Assembly (NCBI RefSeq): GCF_900100115.1
Contig: NZ_FNKL01000001.1
Location: 620,001 to 684,000 of the forward strand
Direction: 5' to 3'
Source of the DNA: Chryseobacterium soldanellicola
GTDB lineage: Bacteria; Bacteroidota; Bacteroidia; Flavobacteriales; Weeksellaceae
DNA length: 64,000 bases
The position numbers and the translations under genes are program-made. Shown piece by piece: positions 25,986-33,378 of the stretch. Below the pieces are notes generated by a model. It was not told the origin of the DNA, searched no databases, and saw only the letters and a program-made list of their open reading frames with translations. Numbering within the stretch: position 1 is the stretch's first letter; the number at the start of each line of letters is the position of its first letter.

Positions 25986-26206
25986 ACGATTCTAATAACA
26001 CAATATTATTCTCTCAAAATTTTTAGCTTCTCGTAAGTTAAATCTTGTTACCATTCCCAAAAACACGGCATTAAGGGCACTTCTGCCCTAGCCACTCTTC
26101 TTGCAACAGATTCAAAGAAATCAGATTCTTAAGCAACCTGTATTTGAATATGAAGAATGATGGAGAAAATATTATTATTCTTTCTAATCAATTTATTCTT
26201 TATGAT
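25986..26206. other. Intergenic stretch after the triplet without a supported gene
   Basis: AT-rich sequence with no ORF of convincing length, no repeat and no terminator on the plus strand. Confidence 0.5.
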
Positions 26207-26241
26207 AAAAACACCATCAAGCGTCATAGCTTGATGGTGTT
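26207..26241 (-). terminator. Strong terminator on the minus strand
   Basis: 13-bp perfect stem AACACCATCAAGC / GCTTGATGGTGTT with a 6-base loop. The T run lies only on the minus-strand side, so it would stop transcription running leftwards. The only candidate to be stopped is the 41-residue ORF directly before it. Confidence 0.7.
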
Positions 26242-26366
26242 CAGCTGAGATGGCTAACCGGATTGATTAACCAATTCTCTGAATGACTTAGCCAAAAGAG
26301 GATAATGTAAAAGCCTTGATTATAATAACTTATTAAATTCGCAATTGTCATAGAACAGGAAGTCAT
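26241..26366 (-). CDS. Possible small protein or RNA divergent from the TetR gene
   Basis: 41 residues beginning MTSCSMTIANLISYYNQGFY; the stop codon touches the terminator hairpin. A GGAG lies 4 bases before the ATG. The middle is hydrophobic (FYIILFW). No family is recognised. The strand-specific terminator and the operator palindrome 30 bases upstream suggest a real short transcript, with or without translation. Confidence 0.3.
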   Translation of the reverse strand: MTSCSMTIANLISYYNQGFYIILFWLSHSENWLINPVSHLS

Positions 26367-26396
26367 ATTCTCCAAAATTTATTAATAGATTAAAAA

Positions 26397-26434
26397 TAAT
26401 TATTATTAAATGAATATTCATTTAATAATAATTA
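26397..26434. promoter_or_regulatory. 38-bp perfect palindrome, probable TetR operator
   Basis: Every base from 26397 to 26434 pairs with its mirror; the core is AAATGAATATTCATTT. It ends two bases before the -7 box of the TetR-type gene and covers its -33 region, so binding would block transcription of that gene and of any divergent transcript. TetR operators are usually shorter (about 15-30 bp), so this may hold two dimers. Confidence 0.75.
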
Positions 26435-26435
26435 A

Positions 26436-26443
26436 TACATTTG
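26436..26443 (+). promoter_or_regulatory. -7 promoter box of the TetR gene
   Basis: TACATTTG ending 4 bases before the ATG at 26448. The transcript would start at or next to the start codon and be nearly leaderless. Confidence 0.55.
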
Positions 26444-26447
26444 CCTT

Positions 26448-27059
26448 ATGAGAAAACGTGACATTGGTAAGGAAATATTGGTAAAGCAAAAGGCAATGGA
26501 AATTATCGTGGAATATGGTTTGGAAGGCTTTACCATAAACAAGCTCGCAAAGGCATGTGGTATATCTGTTGGTACCCCGTATGTATATTACAAGGATAAA
26601 GATGATCTCGTAAAACGCATCGTTCTTGAAGAAGGTGCGCGAATGGAGGAAGTTGTAAATAAGGATTTTACTCCAGACATGTCTTTAGCAGAAGGCCTGA
26701 GGATTCAGTGGCAGAATAGATTTAACTACATGGAAAATAATGCACTTGCTATACGATTTCTCGACCAGGTGAGCCGCTCCTCTTATCACACTGATTTTTC
26801 GGATCAGTTTAAAGATGACAGTGACCCCTTCTTGAGCAAGTTAAAATCTAACCTCGAGCGCTTTGTAGACAATGCAGTGAAACGCGGCGAGCTTGATAAC
26901 ATGCCTTTTTCGGTATTTTGGCCACTTGCTTTTTCACCCTTGTATGCACTGAGACGTTTCCACGATCAGGGGCATGGCATTGACCAGGTTCCTTTTTTAT
27001 TTGATGATACAATCCTTTGGATGGCTTTCGATAAGATGATCAAGGGACTTAAAAATTAA
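26448..27059 (+). CDS. TetR/AcrR family transcriptional regulator
   Basis: 203 residues. The N-terminal helix-turn-helix is clear: AMEIIVEYGLEGFTINKLAK, then CGISVGTPYVYYKDKDDLVK (residues about 17-58). The remaining 140 residues are the variable ligand-binding and dimer part (RIQWQNRFNYME, DQVSRSSYHTDFSDQFKDD). The start gives a normal-length arm before the HTH. It lies directly behind a 38-bp palindrome and 26 bases before the esterase gene, so it likely represses its own two-gene unit. The inducer is unknown. Confidence 0.93.
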   Translation: MRKRDIGKEILVKQKAMEIIVEYGLEGFTINKLAKACGISVGTPYVYYKDKDDLVKRIVLEEGARMEEVVNKDFTPDMSLAEGLRIQWQNRFNYMENNALAIRFLDQVSRSSYHTDFSDQFKDDSDPFLSKLKSNLERFVDNAVKRGELDNMPFSVFWPLAFSPLYALRRFHDQGHGIDQVPFLFDDTILWMAFDKMIKGLKN

Positions 27060-27085
27060 ATCAGTTTACTATTAATATCACTTAT

Positions 27086-27940
27086 ATGATCAATTCATTT
27101 CTAATGATAGGCCAGTCGAATATGGCTGGCCGAGGGTTTTTACAAGATGTTAAACCGATTATTGACGAACAGATAAAAGTATTAATCAACGGCCGCTGGC
27201 AAATGATGTGGGAGCCTCTCAATACTGATCGTCCGACTTCCGGTATAAGCCTTGCGGCATCATTTGCGGCAGCGCACAGGTTATCATTCCCAACTATCGA
27301 AGTAGGCCTGATTCCTTGTGCCGAAGGTGGAAGCAGTTTGAATGAATGGGCAGTAGGCAGTGAACTTTTCGACCATGCTGTTGCCCAGGCAAAACTAGCC
27401 ATGCGCAGCAGTGAGCTAAAAGGAATTTTGTGGCATCAGGGTGAAAACGATAGCTTCCAGGGGCTTTTTAAATCATACCAACAACGACTTTCTTCACTTG
27501 AAGATGCTTTTAGGAACGAGCTTGAATGCCCAGAAGTTCCATTTATTGTTGGTGGACTGGGTAATTTTTTAGCGGGAGGCCGATATGGAAAATATTTTAC
27601 TGAATACAAGGACGTAGATCAGGCATTACAAAGATTTGCTGCAGCTCAAACCAATCGTTATTACGTTAGTTCCTCAGAATTAACCGCTAATCAGGATGGT
27701 CTTCATTTTAACGCTGCATCGTTAAGAAAGTTTGGTATTCGTTATTTTGAAGCCTATCGAACAAAGAAAAGCATATGGAAACCACTTGATTTTGAAGTTA
27801 ATTTATTGGAGAAAATTTATGATCGTCCATTGAGCAAAAATGAACAGACAATGATTTTGGAGATCAAATTCGGTAAAGGCGAAATTTCTTTATCAAAATT
27901 AGAGGCCGAAATGCAGCTATTGGATAAGCAATTTGGGTAG
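27086..27940 (+). CDS. SASA-type carbohydrate esterase (sialate O-acetylesterase-like)
   Basis: 284 residues without a signal peptide. SGNH-type blocks are intact: LMIGQSNMAGRG at residues 6-17 (nucleophile Ser), CAEGGSSLNEW, LWHQGENDSF, and DGLHFNAASLRKFG for the catalytic Asp/His. The SASA domain removes acetyl groups from sugars such as sialic acid or xylan; here it is probably cytoplasmic and the substrate is open. The last 50 residues (ILEIKFGKGEISLSKLEAEM) are helical and outside the domain. Cotranscription with the TetR gene is likely. Confidence 0.88.
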   Translation: MINSFLMIGQSNMAGRGFLQDVKPIIDEQIKVLINGRWQMMWEPLNTDRPTSGISLAASFAAAHRLSFPTIEVGLIPCAEGGSSLNEWAVGSELFDHAVAQAKLAMRSSELKGILWHQGENDSFQGLFKSYQQRLSSLEDAFRNELECPEVPFIVGGLGNFLAGGRYGKYFTEYKDVDQALQRFAAAQTNRYYVSSSELTANQDGLHFNAASLRKFGIRYFEAYRTKKSIWKPLDFEVNLLEKIYDRPLSKNEQTMILEIKFGKGEISLSKLEAEMQLLDKQFG

Positions 27941-28226
27941 GGGCTCAATGGAGATTTATTTCTGAATAAAATCATTATGGAAAAACAACCCTGTTTGGAC
28001 TTGAACCATCAAAAATCTCACGCAAATTAATCCTTGGAAATCCATCTTTGTTAAATTTCTCTTTACTTACTTTAACCTTAAATAAATGCATTAATACTGA
28101 TTTAACCTAATGGTTACTAGAGGGATAGAATTAACAAAATTATTAGTTTTACTATTTACAATTTTTCTGGTTGCATTTATTTTATTATTTATTTCATTTT
28201 TATTTTTATAATTCAAAAAACTACCC
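27941..28226. other. AT-rich gap between the esterase and the second tRNA pair
   Basis: No ORF of value. At 27993-28003 the minus strand reads GGTTCAAGTCC, a T-arm-like 11-mer, but no tRNA can be folded around it. Confidence 0.5.
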
Positions 28227-28234
28227 TATATTTG
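28227..28234 (+). promoter_or_regulatory. -7 promoter box of the second tRNA pair
   Basis: TATATTTGCACC, nearly the same as TATATTTGCACT before the first tRNA cluster, so the promoter was duplicated along with the tRNAs. Confidence 0.6.
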
Positions 28235-28279
28235 CACCCACAAAAAACGAGGTAATATTCGTTATTTAGATGGCCTAAT

Positions 28280-28354
28280 CGGGGCGTAGCGTAGTCCGGT
28301 CATCGCGCCTGGTTTGGGACCAGGAGGTCGCAGGTTCGAATCCTGCCGCCCCGA
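28280..28354 (+). tRNA. tRNA-Pro (TGG), copy 2
   Basis: Identical in all 75 bases to 22402-22476. Unlike copy 1, the bases that follow are CCA (28355-28357), so the 3' CCA is encoded, perhaps by chance. Confidence 0.97.
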
Positions 28355-28368
28355 CCAATGTATTTTAA

Positions 28369-28442
28369 GGGTGCGTAGCTCAGCTGGATAGAGCATCTGC
28401 CTTCTAAGCAGACGGTCAAAGGTTCGAATCCTTTCGCGCTCA
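28369..28442 (+). tRNA. tRNA-Arg (TCT), copy 2
   Basis: Identical in all 74 bases to 22518-22591. The spacer from tRNA-Pro is shorter than in copy 1 (14 against 41 bases). Confidence 0.97.
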
Positions 28443-28443
28443 C

Positions 28444-28477
28444 AAAAAACTCATAACTTTTGTTGTGAGTTTTTTTG
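28444..28477 (+). terminator. Terminator after the second tRNA pair
   Basis: Stem AAAAAACTCATAAC / GTTGTGAGTTTTTT (one G-T pair) with loop TTTT and a T run. Confidence 0.8.
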
Positions 28478-28610
28478 TTTACAATTTTTTTTCATTAAAC
28501 CGAAAAAATTTTCAGATATTTTAGAATCGTATAGGCATAATTAGCTATTAAAATAAAAAACCACCGTAAAAAATATACAGTGGTTTTCAATTTATAATTA
28601 AAAATATTTT

Positions 28611-29447
28611 CTATTTTAATTTATAAGAATTTCCGTTCCAGAGATATGTTTTCAAAGCGTGTTTTTTCTTTTCTTTGTCTTTATCATCCTTTTCCATTTC
28701 TTCCATTTTAAAGATGAAAGCATTCGGAACTCCGCCTTTATCATTCGGGAAAATAAATTCTTCAGAGTGATAATAAACATCAGCATCACCAACATTCATC
28801 AATTGAGGAAGCGCTATCAGTTTTTTATCTTTAAACAAAATATATTGATCATAAGCAGCAATTCCACAAGCCTCGCCGGAAACCGTTGCTTTTAAAGAAA
28901 ATTCAACATTTTTAAGCTTGTGATTGCTTTCAATGCTGAACGTTCCAAAGCTTAAACTTTCACCTGAGCCCGTATCAAAAGAAACCTCATCGATCAAAGT
29001 ATTTCCTTCTACAACTTTTACGCTTGCAATATTTTGCTTAAAATTTTGGTTAAACTGCTTATCCTTTCGGTCAACTGTTTTTGTCAGGCCGAAAAGAAAA
29101 TCGTAGCCGTTTTTATTTCTGTAACCGACGGCAAGATTTCCACCCCAAAGATAACCTTCGGAGGTCTGATTTCCTTTCTGATAGGATATTTTGTACCAAT
29201 TTGCAGTTCTTTCACCCAACATTAAAACCTTTTCCTCTTTTTTAATGATTATAATAGGCTGATTGGTTTGCAAAGAATCCAGGATTTGGGAATTTACATT
29301 GGGCTCTTGCCTGATCCTCGTCCAGTCCGTGAATATTTTCTGGGCTTTATTTTCTTCAAAATTAAAAATTCCATTGGCATAGACTTCTTCCTGTGCTGAA
29401 AAAATCTGAATGATTAATAAAAATAAAACAGTAAAAAAGCTTTTCAT
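28611..29447 (-). CDS. Secreted SH3-like domain protein
   Basis: 278 residues with a signal peptide (ends IFSAQ, residue 19). Residues about 45-105 (IRQEPNVNSQILDSL, NQPIIIIKK, NWYKISYQ, EGYLWGGNLA) form a bacterial SH3-like domain, which often binds peptidoglycan or other wall parts. The remaining 170 residues (SFDTGSGESLSFGTFSIESN, DKKLIALPQL) are not recognised. The gene is 17 bases after prmA on the same strand, probably cotranscribed. The last 20 residues are unusually rich in Lys/Glu/Asp before a hydrophobic end. Confidence 0.8.
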   Translation of the reverse strand: MKSFFTVLFLLIIQIFSAQEEVYANGIFNFEENKAQKIFTDWTRIRQEPNVNSQILDSLQTNQPIIIIKKEEKVLMLGERTANWYKISYQKGNQTSEGYLWGGNLAVGYRNKNGYDFLFGLTKTVDRKDKQFNQNFKQNIASVKVVEGNTLIDEVSFDTGSGESLSFGTFSIESNHKLKNVEFSLKATVSGEACGIAAYDQYILFKDKKLIALPQLMNVGDADVYYHSEEFIFPNDKGGVPNAFIFKMEEMEKDDKDKEKKKHALKTYLWNGNSYKLK

Positions 29448-29464
29448 ATTAATATTTTGGTGAA

Positions 29465-30292
29465 TTATTTTTCAAGCAATAAGCTTACCCATTCTTCACG
29501 TTGAAGTTGCTTTTTCAGTTCTAATCCGTTTTCTTTGCAGACTTCTAAAATATCATCAACATCAAAAAAACACAATCCTGAAAGTAATAATTTTCCGCCA
29601 TTATTTAACACTGAAACATAAGTCGGAATGTCTGAAATCAAGATATTTCTGTTGATATTCGCTAAAATAATATCGTAATTTTCTTTTCCTAAATTTTCTG
29701 CAGTTCCCAATTCAATATCCAGCTCAACATTGTTTCTTGCGGCATTTTCTTTTGAATTTTCAACTGACCATTCATCAATATCGATCGCTTTTGTATCACC
29801 GGCTCCGATTTGTTTTGCATAAATCGCCAAAACCGAAGTTCCGCAACCCATATCCAGGACTTTTTTGCCGTTGAAGTCGATATCCATCATCTGCTGGATC
29901 ATCAGATGCGTTGTCGGATGATGCCCCGTTCCGAAGGACATTTTTGGCTGAATGATAATTTCATGCATTCCGGGAACAGATTCGTGAAATTCTGCTCTGA
30001 TCAAAACTTTATCATCGATATTGATGGGTTCAAAATTCTTTTCCCATTCTTCATTCCAATTGATATTCGGCATTTCTGTGAAAGAATATTCGATCTTAAC
30101 TTCTTCATTCTGAAAAAGTGGTAAAGCTTTCAATTCATCTTCATTAAACAAATCTTTCTGAATATATCCTAAAATACCTTCATGTTCCTCCGTGAAGCTG
30201 TCAAAACCTATCTCAATAAGCTCTGCCATCAATATATCGCTCCAGGGCTGCAGCGGAGAAATTTTGAAATCGAATTCTAAATAATTTTGCAT
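29465..30292 (-). CDS. prmA: Ribosomal protein L11 methyltransferase
   Basis: 276 residues from the ATG at 30292 (MQNYLEFDFKI); an in-frame TTG 18 bases upstream is disregarded. The SAM motif VLDMGCGTSVLAIYAKQIGA and the following ANINRNILI (the PrmA NxxN-type signature) identify L11 methyltransferase, which trimethylates amino groups of ribosomal protein L11. The N-terminal 110 residues are the substrate-recognition region, FGTGHHPTT sits before motif I. Cytoplasmic. Confidence 0.94.
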   Translation of the reverse strand: MQNYLEFDFKISPLQPWSDILMAELIEIGFDSFTEEHEGILGYIQKDLFNEDELKALPLFQNEEVKIEYSFTEMPNINWNEEWEKNFEPINIDDKVLIRAEFHESVPGMHEIIIQPKMSFGTGHHPTTHLMIQQMMDIDFNGKKVLDMGCGTSVLAIYAKQIGAGDTKAIDIDEWSVENSKENAARNNVELDIELGTAENLGKENYDIILANINRNILISDIPTYVSVLNNGGKLLLSGLCFFDVDDILEVCKENGLELKKQLQREEWVSLLLEK

Positions 30293-30306
30293 GTGAATAA
30301 TTTGTT

Positions 30307-30314
30307 GCAAAAAT
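30307..30314 (-). promoter_or_regulatory. -7 promoter box of prmA
   Basis: TATTTTTG on the minus strand, 14 bases before the ATG at 30292, which implies a very short leader. Confidence 0.55.
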
Positions 30315-30560
30315 AAAGAATTAACATCACAATCTTATTAGTTAGTATTAGAGATGTCACATTGAGCGAAGTTGAAATGTCTTTTAAACGCAAAGCACAC
30401 AAAGATTTATTAAAATTGGTATGTATATTTTCGTTCGCAAAGGCGTTTGACTACGTCGAATCTTCGATTTCACTCAGCAAAGAGCCGTCTAGTTGTCTGA
30501 CGAAGGAAGAATCTATTTATACCCGATTATCACAATATTTTTTTGGTTTGAAACTGTATA

Positions 30561-30632
30561 TTTAGGTTTTGGCTAAAGCCAAATATTTTGTTTATTTTAA
30601 AGAAAAGCGGGCTAAAGCCCGCTCCTATTGAT
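30561..30632. repeat. Dispersed intergenic repeat, GGCTAAAGCC family, copy 2
   Basis: TTTAGGTTTTGGCTAAAGCC, an AT spacer, GCGGGCTAAAGCCCGC, then TCCTATTGAT. Same order and flanks as the copy at 6074. The gap from 30315 to 30713 holds no gene; its 30362-30565 reading frame is mostly repeat. Confidence 0.7.
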
Positions 30633-30713
30633 ATTTTAAATTTAATTATAATCAGTCTTGAATTTTAATAACTCTAATACTAACTTCTACTATCTAATTT
30701 CTAACTTCTCCCT

Positions 30714-31427
30714 TTATGGATTTGTCGAAAAAATCGAACCATTGGCAATTAATGCTCTTCTGTTCATTTTTAAAATATCTCTTACCCATTCTGCAAAATC
30801 TTCCGGCTGAAGAACAGTTTCAGGATTTCCGTCTGTTAAGCCGCCCTGGATGGACATATCAGAAGCAATTGTACTCGGTGTTAATGTAATAACTCTAATA
30901 TTTTGCTTTCTCCATTCTGCCATCATAGATTGGGACAGCGAAACGACCGCTGCTTTTGAAGCTGCATACGCCGACATATTCGGGCCACCTTTCAAACCGG
31001 CTGTAGATGCTACATTCACGATATCTCCTTCACCTTTTTCTTTCATAAAAGGATGAACTGCTTTTGCGGCATAATAAACTCCGAAAAGATTGGTTTTAAT
31101 AACCTGTTCCCAGGTTTCAGAAGGCATTTCCTCGATGGTTCCGAAGTCTCCGATTCCGGCATTATTGATTAAAATATCAATTCCTCCTAATTGTTGTGCC
31201 AGCAATTCGATTCCTGCTTTCACCTGTATTTCGTTATCGACAGAGAAAACGGCATACGCAGCATTTACACCAAGATTCTTGATTTCTTCAACCGTCATTT
31301 TCAGGTTTTCCTCATTTCTTCCGGTAATTCCAATATGTACACCTTCATTGGCCAGCGCTAAAGCAACCGCTTTCCCAAGACCTCTTCCTCCGCCAGTGAT
31401 GATGGCGTTTTTTCCGTTTATATTCAT
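30714..31427 (-). CDS. Short-chain dehydrogenase/reductase (3-oxoacyl-ACP reductase-like)
   Basis: 237 residues, classical SDR. The NAD(P) site is ITGGGRGLGKAVAL (residues 9-22), then NNAGIGDFG, the catalytic Ser in NVASTAGLKGG and the YxxxK motif in YAASK (about residues 153-157). Classical SDRs of this size reduce ketones; FabG is the closest common match, but the specificity is not given by the sequence and a fab gene context is absent. It stands alone between two repeats. Confidence 0.9.
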   Translation of the reverse strand: MNINGKNAIITGGGRGLGKAVALALANEGVHIGITGRNEENLKMTVEEIKNLGVNAAYAVFSVDNEIQVKAGIELLAQQLGGIDILINNAGIGDFGTIEEMPSETWEQVIKTNLFGVYYAAKAVHPFMKEKGEGDIVNVASTAGLKGGPNMSAYAASKAAVVSLSQSMMAEWRKQNIRVITLTPSTIASDMSIQGGLTDGNPETVLQPEDFAEWVRDILKMNRRALIANGSIFSTNP

Positions 31428-31513
31428 TTTAATAGAATTTTTTACTTTTAAGCAAATTTACTTTTTAAACACGAATGAACAAATGTTTTGCATTAATAAC
31501 ACGATTTTAAAAG

Positions 31514-31613
31514 AGATGCTTCCACTCCGCTCAGCATGACATTGCGAATACTAACTGTTTTTATTTTTACACTTCATTTGTAACGTGTCATGCTGAGCGG
31601 AGTCGAAGCATCT
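31514..31613. repeat. Inverted repeat with 28-base arms
   Basis: The left arm starts AGATGCTTCCACTCCGCTCA; the right arm is its reverse complement with one mismatch (TGCTGAGCGGAGTCGAAGCA). The loop is 44 bases. Arms of this kind (GAAGCATCT, TGCTGAGCGGAG) are familiar intergenic elements in flavobacteria. Confidence 0.75.
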
Positions 31614-31624
31614 CCAGATTTAGC

Positions 31625-31656
31625 AAAAACAAAACCGGCTCCATGTGAAGCCGGTT
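31625..31656 (-). terminator. Terminator of the SusC/SusD/phosphoesterase operon
   Basis: Stem AACCGGCT / AGCCGGTT with an 8-base loop; T run on the minus strand, 28 bases after the phosphoesterase stop. Confidence 0.8.
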
Positions 31657-31683
31657 CTTTGAAAGTATAGTAAAAATGAAAAA

Positions 31684-33261
31684 TTAAGGAATAAGAACCG
31701 GGTTCTGAACCTCAAATTCTTCTGATGTTGTGAACTGATTTCCATACATATCCACTGCTCTTACCTCAACTTTATGTTTTCCTAAAGAAAGCTTTTTAGG
31801 GAAAGCGCCTGTCCAGATATGTTTAGACATTTCCGGGTTTGACGGCCTCCTTCCAGGGAAAAGATTTGGGGTAACATCCCATTTGAAGACTGACATTACA
31901 AAATTCGGATCCAGCGTTTCGTCATACTCCATTGCTTCCCACTGATCGCCGTCAACCCTGTATTCTACCTTGTCTTTTTTGCTTCCCATGAAGAAATTAG
32001 CAAGGATTTTTGCAGATGTCCTTCCCGGAATTGCTTTCGGAACATATAAATTGATCTGATAATCTTCCGGTTTTCCGGCGGTTTTATATTTAACTTTATA
32101 TTGATTATCATTAAAACTGATGAAAGAATATCCTTTTGCCGTACCGTCTCTCATCGTAGAAGTCGGTAATCCTGAATCGTCTGCCGTTCCGGACCACCAG
32201 TCTCCGCAAGTTGTTCCTGCATTAAACTCATGAAGGTCTTTTGAACCGTTCCAACCTGCCTGTTTTCCGTAGAAAATCTGCTGTTGAATGTGAGTGTGAG
32301 CCGATAAAATCAGGGCATTCTGAAAAGGTGTCAGATAATCAAACAATTTTTGACGGTCTGCATTTCTGAAATTATCTTCATTTTTATGCTCCAACGGAAT
32401 ATGGAAAGAAACGACCACCAATTTGCTTTTATCAACCAATTTAAGGTCATTTTCAACAAATTTTAACTGATCTTCACGGAAACCGCCCCAATATCCTTTT
32501 CCATCTCTCGGATCCGGATACAAAATATCATCCAAAATAATGAAGTGAACATTTCCGTAGTTGAAAGAATAATTTGCAGGCCCGAAATTCGATTCAAACG
32601 TTTCGTCTGAGAATATATCTTCTTTTGCATCGTAGTTCATATCGTGGTTACCCATTACGTTGTACCAAGGTAAACCCACTTCTTTCATTACATCGGCGTA
32701 AGGTTTTTGCAGGCTTAAATTATCTCCGACCAGGTCACCCAAACTGATTCCCAATACTGCATTTTTCTTGGTATTTTTAACTTCATTCACGATAGATCTT
32801 CTGAAATAATCCAATTCCTTTTCTGTATAAGGTTGCGGATCTCCAAAAACCAAAATATCGAAGTTTTTGCTTTCATTCTGCTTATTTAATGCAAAATTTA
32901 ATTCTTTCGGCAGCTCTCCGGTTGGTGCAGTTCCTTTGTATTTAAAGTCAGAAGGTGAACCTTTTGGTTTGCACTGATAATAATATTGAGGTAAATTATT
33001 TCCGTTAACAGGCGTCATATATCCCGAAGGCTTAATTACAAAAACCGTCTGATTTTCCTGGATTGGCAAGCTGTATCTTCCGCTTTTATCCGTTAAAACC
33101 ACTTGTGTTCCGTTAGAAACAGCCACTCCTTCGATTCCTTTTTCGCGGTTTTCTTTCTTAAGGTTTTTGTTGCCGTCTTCGAACACATATCCCGAAACGG
33201 AATTTTGAGAAAATGCCATTGCTGAAAGTAACAGACACGGCATTAAGAATTTTATATTCAT
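31684..33261 (-). CDS. Secreted calcineurin-like metallophosphoesterase
   Basis: 525 residues with a signal peptide (ends MAFSQ). Residues 20-110 are a small beta-sandwich (VSGYVFEDGNKNLKKENREK, like SdrD_B / metallophos N domains). The catalytic domain has the metal ligands in order: VFGDPQPYTEKE, SLGDLVGDN, MGNHDMNYD, VSFHIPLEH and LSAHTHIQQ. The last 140 residues match the calcineurin-like C-terminal domain (SAKILANFFMG, WEAMEYDE, WTGAFPKKLSLG). The substrate is unknown. It follows susD by about 117 bases that contain a hairpin and probably belongs to the SusCD uptake unit. Confidence 0.9.
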   Translation of the reverse strand: MNIKFLMPCLLLSAMAFSQNSVSGYVFEDGNKNLKKENREKGIEGVAVSNGTQVVLTDKSGRYSLPIQENQTVFVIKPSGYMTPVNGNNLPQYYYQCKPKGSPSDFKYKGTAPTGELPKELNFALNKQNESKNFDILVFGDPQPYTEKELDYFRRSIVNEVKNTKKNAVLGISLGDLVGDNLSLQKPYADVMKEVGLPWYNVMGNHDMNYDAKEDIFSDETFESNFGPANYSFNYGNVHFIILDDILYPDPRDGKGYWGGFREDQLKFVENDLKLVDKSKLVVVSFHIPLEHKNEDNFRNADRQKLFDYLTPFQNALILSAHTHIQQQIFYGKQAGWNGSKDLHEFNAGTTCGDWWSGTADDSGLPTSTMRDGTAKGYSFISFNDNQYKVKYKTAGKPEDYQINLYVPKAIPGRTSAKILANFFMGSKKDKVEYRVDGDQWEAMEYDETLDPNFVMSVFKWDVTPNLFPGRRPSNPEMSKHIWTGAFPKKLSLGKHKVEVRAVDMYGNQFTTSEEFEVQNPVLIP

Positions 33262-33290
33262 TTTACTTTTTTAAATTGTTGTTGCCTTAA

Positions 33291-33357
33291 TTTGTCATCC
33301 TGAAAAGAATCTCGACACCTTTATTAAAAATTTGTTTAGATTTTTCAGAATGACAAA
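33291..33357. repeat. Inverted repeat between susD and the phosphoesterase gene
   Basis: TTTGTCATCCTGAAAAGA / TTTTTCAGAATGACAAA arms (about 20 bases, a few mismatches). The TGTCATCCTGA phrase also occurs at 55687, so this is a dispersed element. In the mRNA it could lower expression of the downstream gene. Confidence 0.6.
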
Positions 33358-33378
33358 CTTTGTGGTTATCTTTTCAAA

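Noticed and set aside
22293..28442. Prophage or integrative element at the tRNA genes
   Set aside because: No integrase, phage or conjugation gene lies between the tRNA copies.
30362..30565. 67-codon ORF on the plus strand upstream of prmA
   Set aside because: It runs into a dispersed repeat and has no recognisable domain.
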